Shown here piece after piece: positions 36,575 through 46,749 of a stretch of 64,000 nt of DNA. Where the stretch lies: positions 248,001 to 312,000 of the forward strand of contig NC_009253.1 in assembly GCF_000016165.1 (NCBI RefSeq), given 5' to 3'. Within the stretch, counting starts at the first letter, position 1. Each line of letters starts with the position of its first letter. Source of the DNA: Desulforamulus reducens MI-1. GTDB lineage: Bacteria > Bacillota > Desulfotomaculia > Desulfotomaculales > Desulfotomaculaceae. The translations under genes and the position numbers were made by a program. A model generated the notes under the pieces. It made no database searches and was not told the origin of the DNA. It worked only from the letters and a program-made list of their open reading frames with translations.

Positions 36575-37957
36575 GTGAAACTTTGGGGCGGTCGTTTCCA
36601 GAAAACCACCGATAGTTTAGTGGAGGACTTTCACTCCTCCATTTCCTTTGATCAGAGACTATACAAACAGGATATTCGGGGTAGTATTGCCCATGCCACC
36701 ATGCTGGGCAAGGTAGGCATCATTTCACTGGAGGAAGCTGCTCAAATCGTCACCGGCTTAAAGCAAATACTGGAGGAAATTGAGGCAGGTAAAGTGGAAT
36801 TTGATGTGGCTGCCGAGGATATCCACATGAATGTGGAGCAACTTCTCACAGCCAAAATAGGAGCAGTGGGGAAGAAACTGCATACAGCCCGCAGCCGCAA
36901 CGACCAGGTGGCTGTGGATATACGGATGTACCTAAAGGATGAAATTATCGAGATTCGGGCTCTTCTGAAGGAACTGGTGGAAACCCTATTGAACCTAGCC
37001 GAACAGCACACCAATACCGTGATGCCCGGGTATACCCATATGCAGCGAGCCCAGCCCATTACCTTTGCCCACCATCTGATGGCTTACAGCCAGATGTTTA
37101 TGAGGGATATGGGAAGGCTGACGGATTGTTATAAACGGACTGATGTGATGCCCCTGGGTTCCGGTGCCCTGGCCGGTACAACCTTTCCTTTGGATCGGGA
37201 GTATACAGCAGAACTTCTGGGTTTTGCGGCAGTAAGTGACAACAGCTTGGATGCGGTAAGTGATAGGGATTTTGCAGTGGAGTTCTGCGCCGCTGCTTCC
37301 CTGATCATGATGCATCTTAGTCGTTTTTGTGAAGAAATTATTCTCTGGGCCACTGGTGAATTTGCCTTTATCGACCTGGATGACGCCTACAGCACTGGTT
37401 CCAGCATCATGCCTCAGAAGAAAAATCCAGATGTGGCCGAACTCATTCGTGGTAAAACCGGTCGGGTTTATGGGGACCTGATGGGGTTATTAACCATGCT
37501 CAAGGGTTTGCCCATGGCCTATAACAAAGATATGCAGGAAGATAAAGAAGCCCTTTTCGATGCCATGGATACCGTCAAAGGCTGTCTAATGGTCTTTCGA
37601 CCCATGCTGGCCACCATGACCGTACGGCAGGAGAACATGGCCAAAGCGGCCCGGGGAGGCTTTACCAACGCCACCGATGTGGCTGACTACCTGGCCAAAA
37701 AAGGTGTGCCCTTCCGGGAAGCCCATGAAGTTGTGGGCAAGGCAGTATTTTACTGTCTGCAACAAAATAAAGCCCTAGAAGAACTGACCCTAGAGGAATA
37801 CAAGGAGCTTTCTCCGGTTTTCGAAGATGATATCTATGCCGCCATCGGTGTTGAATATTGTGTTGCAGCCCGCAAGGTTAGAGGAGGGCCGGCACCGGAG
37901 GCCGTTCAACAGGCCATTACCAGAACCAAGGAACGGTTAAAACAGCTAGGAGAATAA
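36575..37957 (+). CDS. argH: Argininosuccinate lyase
   Basis: Cleaves argininosuccinate to arginine and fumarate, the last step. The 460-aa fumarase-superfamily protein has MKLWGGRF at the start, [11 protein letters not shown], the [10 protein letters not shown] segment with the catalytic His, and the signature [12 protein letters not shown] carrying the catalytic Ser. I choose GTG 36575 over ATG 36563, because the AGAGGATG site fits GTG and MKLWGGRF is the family N-terminus. Confidence 0.96.
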   Translation: MKLWGGRFQKTTDSLVEDFHSSISFDQRLYKQDIRGSIAHATMLGKVGIISLEEAAQIVTGLKQILEEIEAGKVEFDVAAEDIHMNVEQLLTAKIGAVGKKLHTARSRNDQVAVDIRMYLKDEIIEIRALLKELVETLLNLAEQHTNTVMPGYTHMQRAQPITFAHHLMAYSQMFMRDMGRLTDCYKRTDVMPLGSGALAGTTFPLDREYTAELLGFAAVSDNSLDAVSDRDFAVEFCAAASLIMMHLSRFCEEIILWATGEFAFIDLDDAYSTGSSIMPQKKNPDVAELIRGKTGRVYGDLMGLLTMLKGLPMAYNKDMQEDKEALFDAMDTVKGCLMVFRPMLATMTVRQENMAKAARGGFTNATDVADYLAKKGVPFREAHEVVGKAVFYCLQQNKALEELTLEEYKELSPVFEDDIYAAIGVEYCVAARKVRGGPAPEAVQQAITRTKERLKQLGE

Positions 37958-37970
37958 ATTGTTCCAATTA

Positions 37971-37994
37971 CCCCGGCTTTGCCGGGGATTTTTA
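37971..37994 (+). terminator. Terminator of the arginine cluster
   Basis: CCCCGGC (37971-37977), loop TTT, GCCGGGG (37981-37987), then ATTTTTATT. Confidence 0.9.
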
Positions 37995-38081
37995 TTATGA
38001 CCTTTTTAGTTAAAAAATTGGCAGGAATATCGTACCAACTGAATAATACTTTATAATAAAACCTTTTAGGGAGAAAATACT

Positions 38082-39188
38082 GTGGCTGGGAGTACAATGG
38101 AACAAAGGAACGTTTTTACGGCCGAGGAAGTAGAAATTCTAATTGAGGTAAGCGCACTCCTTAGTTCGGATCTTCGGGGAGAGGAAATCCTAGAAATTTT
38201 AATGGAACAGGCTGTATTTTTGGTGAAGGCAGAGACCGGAATATTATGGCTAAGACCGGGAGAAGAAAAGGACTTGGTTCCAGTGGCTGCCTATGGGCTT
38301 GATTTTGCATCCGTCAACCTGTTGCACAAACAATTTAAAGGCTATGTGGAGAGCCTTACTGTGGGTGGCAAATCCATCATCACGAAGGAAAAAACCGGTG
38401 GAAATATACTGCTGGAAAATGCCAGCTTTGCCATGAACATGGCTGTTAAAAGTATGGTTTTTCTTCCTCTGATCAACAAAGGTAGAATCCTGGGGTGTCT
38501 GCAACTGATGAATAAGCAGGACGGAGGGGTCTTTGGACCAAGGGACCTGCGATTATGTAATACCTTTGCCAGCCAGGCAGCGGTGATTATTGACAACAGC
38601 TTCCTTATTGCCAACCAGGAGAAGTTAATGCTTAGTCTGATCAGGGCCCTTTCCTCTGCTCTGGATGCCAGAGATCCCTATACCCAGGGACATTCCGAGC
38701 GTGTCAGTAAGTTGGCCCTTTTAATTGCCAGAGAAATACAAATGAGTCATAAACAGCAAGTAGTCCTACAACGGGCAGCTTTACTACATGATGTGGGAAA
38801 AATTGGCATAAGGGACAATGTATTATTGGAACCAGGCCCTTTGGATGAGCAAAGATGGCAAATTATGAAGAGTCACCCTGTAATCGGAGCCCAGATTATC
38901 CAACAAATTGAGCCCAAATCCATGATGCAGCAAATTTATGACGGGGTCATGTATCATCAAGAAAAGTATGATGGGACAGGGTATCCCAGCGGGCTACGGG
39001 GCAAAGAAATCCCCCTGGTGGCCAGAATCATTGCCATTGCCGATGCCTATGATGCCATTACCAGTGACCGTCCCTATCGAAAGGGAAAAGATGCCAAAGA
39101 GGCTCTGGAGGAAATAGAACGGTGTGCTGGCAAGCACTTTGACCCCCAATTGGTACAGGCCTTTCTAAGAGCCATGGCAGAGCAATGA
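38082..39188 (+). CDS. GAF / HD-GYP domain signalling protein
   Basis: A 368-aa soluble protein. A GAF domain (about 22-175) comes first, then an HD-GYP domain (about 185-365) with His236-Asp237 in ALLHDVGKIG and DGTGYP at 297-302, preceded by YHQEKY. HD-GYP proteins usually hydrolyse cyclic di-GMP; the first His of the HHExxDGxGYP consensus is Tyr291 here, so activity should be tested. There is no receiver domain or membrane segment, so the GAF domain is the probable sensor. GTG 38082 lies 8 nt after AGGGAG. It is a single gene between the arg and ilv clusters with no evident functional link. Confidence 0.88.
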   Translation: MAGSTMEQRNVFTAEEVEILIEVSALLSSDLRGEEILEILMEQAVFLVKAETGILWLRPGEEKDLVPVAAYGLDFASVNLLHKQFKGYVESLTVGGKSIITKEKTGGNILLENASFAMNMAVKSMVFLPLINKGRILGCLQLMNKQDGGVFGPRDLRLCNTFASQAAVIIDNSFLIANQEKLMLSLIRALSSALDARDPYTQGHSERVSKLALLIAREIQMSHKQQVVLQRAALLHDVGKIGIRDNVLLEPGPLDEQRWQIMKSHPVIGAQIIQQIEPKSMMQQIYDGVMYHQEKYDGTGYPSGLRGKEIPLVARIIAIADAYDAITSDRPYRKGKDAKEALEEIERCAGKHFDPQLVQAFLRAMAEQ

Positions 39189-39215
39189 TGTAAAAATTTC
39201 CAACAATTTTAATCC

Positions 39216-39244
39216 TTGACAGCAGAGCAGTAAAAAAATATACT
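39216..39244 (+). promoter_or_regulatory. Promoter of the first ilv T-box leader
   Basis: TTGACA (39216-39221), 17-nt spacer, TATACT (39239-39244). Confidence 0.85.
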
Positions 39245-39270
39245 ATAAGTGTATTCCATATGAAAACAAC

Positions 39271-39537
39271 TTTGATAGGGATTGTGAATCTGAAACAGGG
39301 TTGCAGAGAGCCGGGTAAGGTGAAAGCCGGTACCAATGACAGATTAACTTATCACCCTGGAGTTGCCTCTTCGAAAACCTTTGGTAAGTAGGTGGGGCCG
39401 GGTTAGGAAACCCGTTACCAAATCAGCACAATACAGAATCTGTAAGTGCAAAGTGGCTCTATTGAGCAATCAGGGTGGTACCGCGGAAGGTTTAACCTCT
39501 CGTCCCTGGCATTATGCCAGGAACGAGGGGTTTTTAG
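39271..39537 (+). ncRNA. T-box riboswitch 1 (isoleucine specifier AUC)
   Basis: Stem I base AGGG (39277-39280) pairs with CCCT (39355-39358), and AATCTG (39287-39292) with CAGATT (39340-39345). The loop between holds the specifier AUC at 39351-39353 followed by A. The AGAGAGCCGGG...GGTGAAAGCCGGT apical part, the T-box sequence GGTGGTACCGCGG (39474-39486) and a terminator stem with T-run (39497-39535) follow. Uncharged tRNA-Ile should favour the antiterminator. This leader ends in its own terminator before the second T-box promoter. Confidence 0.93.
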
Positions 39538-39585
39538 TTTTACGGACACCTTGAAAAATTTAACCCGATCTTAACAAGTTATTCC

Positions 39586-39614
39586 TTGACAGTTGTTAAC
39601 TAAGAAATTATACT
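39586..39614 (+). promoter_or_regulatory. Promoter of the second ilv T-box leader
   Basis: TTGACA (39586-39591), 17-nt spacer, TATACT (39609-39614), the same boxes and spacing as the promoter of the first leader. Confidence 0.85.
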
Positions 39615-39639
39615 GATTAATAATTTATATTAACAGCTG

Positions 39640-39903
39640 TGATCGGGACAACAGTCTAAAACAGGCCACAGAGAGCCGGGTTAGGTGGAAACCGGTGCCA
39701 AAGGGTAGACTGTGCTCACCCAGGAGCTGCCCCCGTGAAAGATTTACGAGTAATTGGGGCCGGGATAGAAACCCGTTATGAATTGGCACATTACAGAGGA
39801 AACTGTTTTGATGCATGAGTGGCTCGTAAGAGCAAACAGGGTGGTACCGCGGAAGGTTTAACCTCTCGTCCCTGGCATTATGCCAGGAACGAGGGGTTTT
39901 TTA
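39640..39903 (+). ncRNA. T-box riboswitch 2 (leucine specifier CUC)
   Basis: GGG (39644-39646) pairs with CCC (39719-39721), and AGTCTA (39653-39658) with TAGACT (39706-39711). The specifier in the loop is CUC at 39715-39717 followed by A, i.e. leucine. The T-box sequence and terminator (39837-39901) are identical over 65 nt to 39471-39535 of the first leader. Readthrough leads directly into ilvD. Confidence 0.93.
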
Positions 39904-39924
39904 TTATTTCATCGGGAGGTAAAT

Positions 39925-41589
39925 ATGATGCGCAGCGATACGATGAAGAAAGGCCTGGAGAGAGCGCCACACCGCAGTTTGTTCAGGGCCCTGGGGTTAA
40001 TAGACGAAGAATTATCCCGTCCCATGATTGGTGTGGTGAACTCCTTTAACGAGATTGTACCAGGTCATATGCATTTGAGAGAAATTGCCGAAGCAGTTAA
40101 GGCCGGCGTTCGGATGGCCGGCGGCACACCGGTGGAGTTTCCGGTGATTGCAGTTTGTGATGGCATTGCCATGGGACATCCAGGTATGAGGTACTCCTTG
40201 GCCAGCCGTGAGATCATTGCAGATTCCATTGAGGTTATGGCCCAGGCCCATCCCTTTGACGGGTTGGTGCTAATACCCAACTGCGATAAGGTTGTGCCAG
40301 GCATGTTAATGGCGGCAGCCAGACTGAATATCCCTGCCATTGTGGTAAGTGGGGGACCCATGATGGCAGGTCGATTCCAAGACAAGGATGTCTCCCTGAG
40401 TCAAATGTTTGAAGCAGTGGGAGCTGTGGTGGCTAATCGCATGAGCCAGGAAGAACTGGCCGAGTTAGAGGATCAGGCTTGTCCTGGTTGTGGTTCTTGC
40501 TCCGGCATGTTTACGGCCAACAGTATGAACTGCTTAACCGAAGCATTAGGCATGGCACTGCCCGGTAATGGTACTGTTCCAGCTGTCTCCGCAGCCAGGA
40601 GAAGGTTGGCTAAAACGGCTGGTATGAGAGCCGTGGCCCTGGTTAAGGAAGATCTGAAACCCAGAGATATTCTCACCCCGGAGAACTTCCGGAATGGGTT
40701 GGCTGTGGATATGGCCTTGGGATGTTCCACCAACACAGTGTTACACTTACCCGCCATTGCCCATGAAGCAGGCCTTGATTTAGATTTAAATTTAATTAAC
40801 GAAATAAGCGAAAAATCTCCCCACCTGTGTAAGCTCAGTCCTGCGGGAGAATATCACATACAGGACCTCTATGCCGCCGGCGGTATCCAGGCGGTCATGA
40901 AAGAGTTGTCCCTCAATGGTCTGATTAATCTAAACATTAAGACTGTCAGCGGCTTGACAGTTGAACAACTTATAGAACAGGCCAAGGTTAGAGATTACAA
41001 TGTTATTCGCAGTGTTCAGGAACCCTACAGTCCCACTGGTGGGCTGGCCATCCTGAGGGGAAATCTTGCCCTGGAGGGAGCAGTGGTCAAGCGGGCGGCC
41101 GTAGCGCCGGAAATGCTGCAACATACAGGCCCTGCCAAAGTCTTTGATGGAGAAGAAACAGCCATTGAGGCCATTATGGGTGGCCAAATCAAAGCCGGTG
41201 ATGTGGTGGTAATCCGTTATGAAGGGCCCAAAGGGGGACCTGGTATGAGAGAAATGCTGGGACCCACCTCGGTATTGGCCGGCATGGGGCTGGACAAAGA
41301 AGTTGCCCTTCTGACAGACGGACGTTTCTCCGGGGCATCCCGGGGTGCTTCCATCGGGCACATTTCTCCGGAAGCAGCGGAAGGGGGTCTTATCGCCGTC
41401 CTTCAGGACGGGGATATTGTGGAAATTGACATCCCCAATTACCGCCTCGAAGTAAAACTTGATTCGGAGGAAATAAATCGCCGAATGGCTGCATGGCAGG
41501 CACCGCAGCCCAGAGTAAAGGAAGGTTATCTGGCCCGTTATGCAGAGAAAGTATCCTCTGCGGGTAAAGGGGCCGTTTGTAATCGATAG
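39925..41589 (+). CDS. ilvD: Dihydroxy-acid dehydratase
   Basis: Iron-sulfur dehydratase acting on the dihydroxy acids of valine and isoleucine synthesis. The 554-aa protein has cluster and magnesium ligands in [10 protein letters not shown] and [22 protein letters not shown], and the C-terminal [25 protein letters not shown] 39925 (or 39928) follows GGGAGGT (39914-39920). It is the first gene after the two T-boxes; a longer frame from 39880 lies in the terminator. Confidence 0.97.
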   Translation: MMRSDTMKKGLERAPHRSLFRALGLIDEELSRPMIGVVNSFNEIVPGHMHLREIAEAVKAGVRMAGGTPVEFPVIAVCDGIAMGHPGMRYSLASREIIADSIEVMAQAHPFDGLVLIPNCDKVVPGMLMAAARLNIPAIVVSGGPMMAGRFQDKDVSLSQMFEAVGAVVANRMSQEELAELEDQACPGCGSCSGMFTANSMNCLTEALGMALPGNGTVPAVSAARRRLAKTAGMRAVALVKEDLKPRDILTPENFRNGLAVDMALGCSTNTVLHLPAIAHEAGLDLDLNLINEISEKSPHLCKLSPAGEYHIQDLYAAGGIQAVMKELSLNGLINLNIKTVSGLTVEQLIEQAKVRDYNVIRSVQEPYSPTGGLAILRGNLALEGAVVKRAAVAPEMLQHTGPAKVFDGEETAIEAIMGGQIKAGDVVVIRYEGPKGGPGMREMLGPTSVLAGMGLDKEVALLTDGRFSGASRGASIGHISPEAAEGGLIAVLQDGDIVEIDIPNYRLEVKLDSEEINRRMAAWQAPQPRVKEGYLARYAEKVSSAGKGAVCNR

Positions 41590-41674
41590 ATACTGTGTAA
41601 ACATTCTTAAACCATGGGCATTTTGAGCGTATGACACCAGAACAATTGGAAAATGAGGGTTACTGGAGGTTTTT

Positions 41675-43339
41675 ATGATGAGAATGTCTGGTGCGAAGAT
41701 TTTACTTGATAGTTTAAAGGAAATGGGTGTTGATACCATTTTTGGCTACCCCGGAGGTTCGGCTATACCCATTTACGATGCACTTTATGATTCTGATATT
41801 CGCCATATATTATGCCGCCATGAACAGGGTGCCGTGCATGCGGCGGACGGCTATGCCAGAGCTTCCGGCAAGGTGGGGGTTTGCCTGGCAACCTCCGGTC
41901 CCGGAGCCACCAACTTGGTAACGGGGATTGCCAATGCGTACATGGACTCCATCCCCTTGGTGGCCATTACTGGTCAGGTACCCACTTCCATGTTGGGGCG
42001 GGATTCCTTTCAGGAGGCCGATATAACGGGTATTACCCTACCCATAACAAAACATAACTACATTGTGAAAGATATTAATGAACTGGGCAAGGTTGTGAAA
42101 GAAGCCTTTCATATTGCCGCCAGCGGGCGGCCCGGTCCGGTATTGATAGACATTCCCAAGGACATTTCTGCCGGGGAGATGGACTATCAGCCCAATGGTC
42201 CTGTGGACCTGCCCGGGTACAAACCGCCGGGCATGGCTCGGGAAGATTTGGTTAATCAGGCCTTTCGTTTAATCGCCGTCAGTGAGCGACCGGTGATTTA
42301 TGCCGGTGGCGGAATTATCAGTGCTGGTGCCCATGAGGAACTGAAGAAATTGGCCGAAACCATTCTGGCTCCGGTGGCAACCACCCTGATGGGGTTAGGG
42401 GGATTCCCCGGTGACCATGCCTTGGCCCTGGGCATGTTGGGTATGCATGGTACAAAATATGCTAACTTTGCTATCTGTGATTGCGATTTGCTCATTGCTG
42501 TGGGGGTTCGCTTCGATGACCGGGTCACCGGTAAAGTGGAGTCCTTTGCTCCCAACGCCAAAATTATTCATATTGACATAGATCCCGCAGAGCTGGGGAA
42601 AAATGTGCGGGTGGATGTACCCATCGCCGGCAATGTAAAACTGGTGTTGCAGCAACTGTTGGAGCGGGTTCAGACAAGGATCCCCGAGGCTTGGCAACAT
42701 AAAGTTGCCCAGTGGAAGAAGGAATATCCCCTTGACTTTGATGAAAACGGTGAGGGTTTAACACCCCAATATGTTATTCGGGAAATCTACCGGCAGACCG
42801 GAGGAGAAGCCCGGATTGCCACCGAAGTGGGTCAGCACCAGATGTGGGCGGCGCACTATTACACCTACACCAAGCCCCGCTCCTTTATCTCCTCCGGTGG
42901 TTTGGGGACCATGGGATATGGTTTTCCTGCTGCCATCGGGGTGCAGGTGGCCTGTCCGGAGGAAACAGTTTTTGATATTGCCGGGGATGGCAGTATCCAG
43001 ATGAATATTCAAGAGTTAGCCACAGCGGTGGATTATGACCTACCTGTAAACATTGCTGTGATGAACAATGGTTACTTGGGCATGGTTCGCCAGTGGCAGG
43101 AACTCTTTTATAATCGTCGCTATTCCTACGTTGAGATGAAAAGCCCCAACTTTGTAAAACTGGCCGAGGCCTATGGTGCCGAAGGCTACCAGGTAACCCG
43201 CAAGGATGAGGTTGCGGAGGTAATGCAGGCAGCAGTGCAATCCCGTAAACCGGTATTAATGGACTTTGTGGTTGAAAGAGAAGGAAACGTATTGCCCTTT
43301 GTCCCACCGGGCAAAGCGTTAAATGAAATGTTAGGGTAG
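41675..43339 (+). CDS. ilvB: Acetolactate synthase large subunit (copy 1)
   Basis: Thiamine-diphosphate enzyme joining two pyruvates, or pyruvate and 2-oxobutyrate. The 554-aa protein has the catalytic Glu50 in [15 protein letters not shown], a central FAD/nucleotide-binding domain, and the ThDP-Mg motif GDGSIQMN...[13 protein letters not shown]. The C-terminal ERE...NVLPFVPPG is standard. It is followed 15 nt later by its regulatory subunit gene ilvN. A second ilvB-like gene lies at 45058-46725. Confidence 0.96.
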   Translation: MMRMSGAKILLDSLKEMGVDTIFGYPGGSAIPIYDALYDSDIRHILCRHEQGAVHAADGYARASGKVGVCLATSGPGATNLVTGIANAYMDSIPLVAITGQVPTSMLGRDSFQEADITGITLPITKHNYIVKDINELGKVVKEAFHIAASGRPGPVLIDIPKDISAGEMDYQPNGPVDLPGYKPPGMAREDLVNQAFRLIAVSERPVIYAGGGIISAGAHEELKKLAETILAPVATTLMGLGGFPGDHALALGMLGMHGTKYANFAICDCDLLIAVGVRFDDRVTGKVESFAPNAKIIHIDIDPAELGKNVRVDVPIAGNVKLVLQQLLERVQTRIPEAWQHKVAQWKKEYPLDFDENGEGLTPQYVIREIYRQTGGEARIATEVGQHQMWAAHYYTYTKPRSFISSGGLGTMGYGFPAAIGVQVACPEETVFDIAGDGSIQMNIQELATAVDYDLPVNIAVMNNGYLGMVRQWQELFYNRRYSYVEMKSPNFVKLAEAYGAEGYQVTRKDEVAEVMQAAVQSRKPVLMDFVVEREGNVLPFVPPGKALNEMLG

Positions 43340-43354
43340 AAAAGGGGTGTCTAT

Positions 43355-43867
43355 ATGTATCACACACTGGCGGTATTAGTGGAAAATAGTCCCGGTGTAT
43401 TGGCCCGTGTAGCTGGTTTATTTAGCCGGCGTGGTTATAACATCGATAGTTTGGCAGTGGGCCGCACCGACGATCCTGCGATCTCCCGCATGACCATTGT
43501 GGTGGAGGGAGATGAAAGGGTGCTGGAGCAGGTCAGCAAACAACTGCACAAACTGGTGGATGTCATCAAAATTAACGATATCACGGCGAACCCCCATGTG
43601 GATAGGGAATTGGTTCTTATTAAAGTCAGTGCTGACAATGGCAGCCGGAATGAAATTATGCAAATTGCACAGATTTTCCGGGCCAACATCGTTGATTATG
43701 GACACAAGAACCTTACCCTGGAATGTACTGGCAATCAAGAGAAAATTAATGCCTTTGAAGAAGCCCTGCGTCCCTTCGGTATGAAAGAATTAGTACGTAC
43801 CGGTAAAGTAGCTATGCTACGGGGTGCCAAATATACCAATATCACCAAGACAAAAGAGGAGGACTAA
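43355..43867 (+). CDS. ilvN: Acetolactate synthase small (regulatory) subunit
   Basis: A 170-aa ACT-domain protein that activates IlvB and gives valine feedback. The N-terminal ACT domain begins [34 protein letters not shown]; the C-terminal domain contains [18 protein letters not shown] and [17 protein letters not shown]. It starts at ATG 43355 behind AAAAGGGGTG, with two bases before ilvC. Confidence 0.97.
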   Translation: MYHTLAVLVENSPGVLARVAGLFSRRGYNIDSLAVGRTDDPAISRMTIVVEGDERVLEQVSKQLHKLVDVIKINDITANPHVDRELVLIKVSADNGSRNEIMQIAQIFRANIVDYGHKNLTLECTGNQEKINAFEEALRPFGMKELVRTGKVAMLRGAKYTNITKTKEED

Positions 43868-43869
43868 TC

Positions 43870-44862
43870 ATGGTAAAGGTTTACTACGATGCAGATGCAA
43901 ACTTGGAGTTTCTGAAAGGTAAAAAAATTGCTGTTCTAGGCTATGGCAGCCAGGGTCATGCCCAGGCCCAGAGCCTTAGAGATAGTGGTTTAGATGTGGT
44001 AGTGGGTCTGCGCAAAGACAGTGCCCGCTGGAGCAAGGCAGAAGCAGACGGTCTGCAGGTGGCCACCGTGCCCGATGCCTGTGCTCAGGCAGAGGTTATC
44101 CAGGTATTGCTGCCCGATGAAATTCAAGGTCGGGTTTATGCGGAAGAAATTGAACCATACCTCAGTGAAGGCAAGGCGCTAATGTTCTCACACGGTTTTA
44201 ACATCCACTTTGGCCAAATTGTGCCTCCCAAAAATGTAGACGTATTTCTGGTAGCACCCAAAAGCCCCGGCCATCTGGTAAGACGCATGTATGCTGAAGG
44301 CAAAGGGGTTCCCGGACTGGTGGCGGTACACCAGGATTATACCGGCAAAGCCAAAGACATTGCCCTGGCCTATGCCAAAGGCATTGGCTGCACCAAAGCC
44401 GGTGTCTTTGAAACCTCCTTTAGAGAAGAAACCGAGACAGACCTCTTTGGTGAGCAAGCCGTTCTGTGCGGCGGCGTCAGTGAATTAATTAAGGCGGGTT
44501 TCGATACCTTAGTAGAGGCGGGCTATGCACCGGAAATGGCCTACTTCGAATGCCTGCACGAACTGAAATTAATTGTGGATCTCATTTACGAAGGTGGTCT
44601 TTCCAGAATGAGATACTCCGTCAGCAACACCGCGGAATATGGGGATTACATGATTGGTCCCCGTATTGTTAATGAAGAAACCCGTGAAGAAATGAGACAG
44701 GTATTAATGGAAATCCAGGACGGTACCTTTGCCCGCAACTGGATGCTGGAAAATCAGGTAAAGTCTCCTCAGTTCAATGCAGTTCGTAAAATGGAACAAG
44801 AACATCCCATCGAAGAAGTGGGCGCAAGATTGCGTGAAATGATGCCCTGGTTGAAGAAGTAG
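43870..44862 (+). CDS. ilvC: Ketol-acid reductoisomerase
   Basis: Class I enzyme of 330 aa that isomerises and reduces acetolactate or acetohydroxybutyrate. It has the Rossmann loop [19 protein letters not shown] with GLRKDSARW, where Arg and Ser point to NADPH preference. The [24 protein letters not shown] and [14 protein letters not shown] segments are also present. ATG 43870 follows AGAGGAGG within the end of ilvN. Confidence 0.98.
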   Translation: MVKVYYDADANLEFLKGKKIAVLGYGSQGHAQAQSLRDSGLDVVVGLRKDSARWSKAEADGLQVATVPDACAQAEVIQVLLPDEIQGRVYAEEIEPYLSEGKALMFSHGFNIHFGQIVPPKNVDVFLVAPKSPGHLVRRMYAEGKGVPGLVAVHQDYTGKAKDIALAYAKGIGCTKAGVFETSFREETETDLFGEQAVLCGGVSELIKAGFDTLVEAGYAPEMAYFECLHELKLIVDLIYEGGLSRMRYSVSNTAEYGDYMIGPRIVNEETREEMRQVLMEIQDGTFARNWMLENQVKSPQFNAVRKMEQEHPIEEVGARLREMMPWLKK

Positions 44863-44890
44863 TTGCTATAAAGTAGTCCTTTGGGGTCTT

Positions 44891-45041
44891 GCCATGAGCC
44901 ATTAGCCCTGAGCTCTTTAGATTTAGGGCTAATGGCAAGGCATACTCTGTTAAAAGTTGATAGTGATATAAATAATAAAATTTAAAGCTAAAAGCTAATG
45001 GCTAATAGCTAACGGCTAAAAGCCCATAGCTCACAGCTAAA
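44891..45041. repeat. Degenerate repeats between ilvC and the second ilvB
   Basis: A hairpin with an 11-bp perfect stem CCATTAGCCCT (44899-44909) / AGGGCTAATGG (44924-44934) sits in gccatgagcc-type sequence. Further on is a run of gctaatggctaatagctaacggctaaaagcc units (44981-45041). No gene lies in the 195-nt gap. Confidence 0.7.
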
Positions 45042-45057
45042 TTGGGAGGGATATGCT

Positions 45058-46725
45058 TTGAAAATTACCTGTGCCGAAGCGTTAGTTCGTTGCCTGGAGT
45101 TGGAAGGCGTAGAATTGATTTTCGGTTATCCTGGTGGTGCTATCCTCCCTGTCTACGATGCCTTGATAAACAGCAAGATTAAGCATATTTTAACCCGGCA
45201 CGAACAGGGTGCGGCCCATGCGGCCAGTGGCTATGCTCGAACAACGGGCAAAGTTGGGGTATGCATGACTACCTCAGGACCCGGTGCTACAAACCTAGTC
45301 ACAGGTTTGGCCAACGCATACATGGACTCTATTCCCCTGGTTGCTATCACCGGCCAGGTTCCCACCTCTCAGGTAGGGACTGATGCCTTCCAGGAAGTGG
45401 ATATTACCGGTATTACAATACCAGTTACCAAACATAATTACCTGGTCAAAGATCCTAAAATGTTGCCCAAAATTTTGAAGCAAGCCTTTCATATTGCCCA
45501 GACAGGTAGGCCGGGCCCGGTTTTAATTGACCTGCCCAAGGATGTGGCCCAGGCCGAAATTAACTTTAATTACCCCCAAGATGTGGAACTAATGGGGTAC
45601 AAACCAACGGTTAAGGGGCATGTGGCTCAGATCAACCAAGCTGCCAAATTGATCATGCAGGCAGAACGGCCGGTTATTTATACCGGAGGAGGTATTGTTA
45701 ATGCCAACGCCTCGGAGGAACTGCTTTGGTTGGCTGAAACCATCGATGCTCCGGTGGTGTCTACCCTAATGGGATTAGGTGCCTTTCCCGGAGATCACAG
45801 ATTGTTTTTAGGGATGCTGGGTCTACATGGTATTAAAGCGGCCAATTTGGCGGTGACAGAGTGCGATCTGCTGATTACATTAGGTGCTCGCTTTGATGAC
45901 AGGGTTACGGGTAGAATCAGTGGCTTTGCTCCCAATGCCAAGGTGATCCATGTGGACATTGACCCCGCAGAAATAAGTAAGAATGTTATTTCTCACATGC
46001 CAATTGTGGGAGATACCAAAAAAGTGTTGGAAGCTTTACTGGTTCGGCTGGATAAGAAGCAGAACATTTCTTGGAATGCCAAAGTAGCCGACTGGAAGAA
46101 AGAGTTTGGGCCTAGATATCAAGCTGAAGGTGAGTATCTGAAGCCCCAGCATATTATAGAAGAAATTCATCGGCATACCAATGGTAAAGCCATCATGACC
46201 ACTGACGTAGGCCAGCATCAGATGTGGGTGGCTCAACACTATACCTTTACTGGCCCAAGGGATTTGGTTACTTCTGGCGGATTGGGCTGCATGGGCTTTG
46301 GTCTTCCCGGTGCCATCGGGGCACAAATAGGCAGGCCCAATGAAACCGTCGTTTTGGTAACAGGTGACGGCAGCTTCCAGATGACTTTGAATGAACTGAG
46401 CACAGCAGCAGAGCAGGGTTTGCCCCTGAAAATATTTGTTCTGAACAACCAGCGGCTGGGTATGGTTCGGCAACTTCAGGAATTCTATTGTGATAAACGC
46501 TATACCGCTGTGGATTTTTCTTTTGTGCCGGATTTCGCTGCACTGGCCAGGGTGTACGGCTTTAAGGGCATAACCGTTAAGAACGAAGAAGAACTTCAGA
46601 AGGCCTTAAAGGAAACCTTTGGGGAGACGGGGCCGGTGCTGGTGGATTGTACCATTGATCCTGAAGAAAATGTTTTGCCCATGGTGTTGGCTGGTAAAGA
46701 TATCAATGATTGTGTGGATTGTTAA
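45058..46725 (+). CDS. ilvB: Acetolactate synthase large subunit (copy 2)
   Basis: Second AHAS catalytic subunit, 555 aa, clearly paralogous to the product of 41675-43339. Glu49 in RHEQGAAHAASGYAR, the FAD domain and GDGSFQMTLNELSTA...NNQRLGMVRQLQEFY are intact, so it appears functional. TTG 45058 lies 6 nt after GGGAGGG. No second ilvN follows. It may share IlvN or favour 2-oxobutyrate for isoleucine; neither can be told from sequence. leuA follows by 24 nt. Confidence 0.94.
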   Translation: MKITCAEALVRCLELEGVELIFGYPGGAILPVYDALINSKIKHILTRHEQGAAHAASGYARTTGKVGVCMTTSGPGATNLVTGLANAYMDSIPLVAITGQVPTSQVGTDAFQEVDITGITIPVTKHNYLVKDPKMLPKILKQAFHIAQTGRPGPVLIDLPKDVAQAEINFNYPQDVELMGYKPTVKGHVAQINQAAKLIMQAERPVIYTGGGIVNANASEELLWLAETIDAPVVSTLMGLGAFPGDHRLFLGMLGLHGIKAANLAVTECDLLITLGARFDDRVTGRISGFAPNAKVIHVDIDPAEISKNVISHMPIVGDTKKVLEALLVRLDKKQNISWNAKVADWKKEFGPRYQAEGEYLKPQHIIEEIHRHTNGKAIMTTDVGQHQMWVAQHYTFTGPRDLVTSGGLGCMGFGLPGAIGAQIGRPNETVVLVTGDGSFQMTLNELSTAAEQGLPLKIFVLNNQRLGMVRQLQEFYCDKRYTAVDFSFVPDFAALARVYGFKGITVKNEEELQKALKETFGETGPVLVDCTIDPEENVLPMVLAGKDINDCVDC

Positions 46726-46749
46726 TAAAAAATACGGGAGGGAAATGGT

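Noticed and set aside
40930-41739. 269-codon antisense frame over the ilvD-ilvB junction
   Set aside because: It spans two solid genes on the other strand, and its translation shows no family features.
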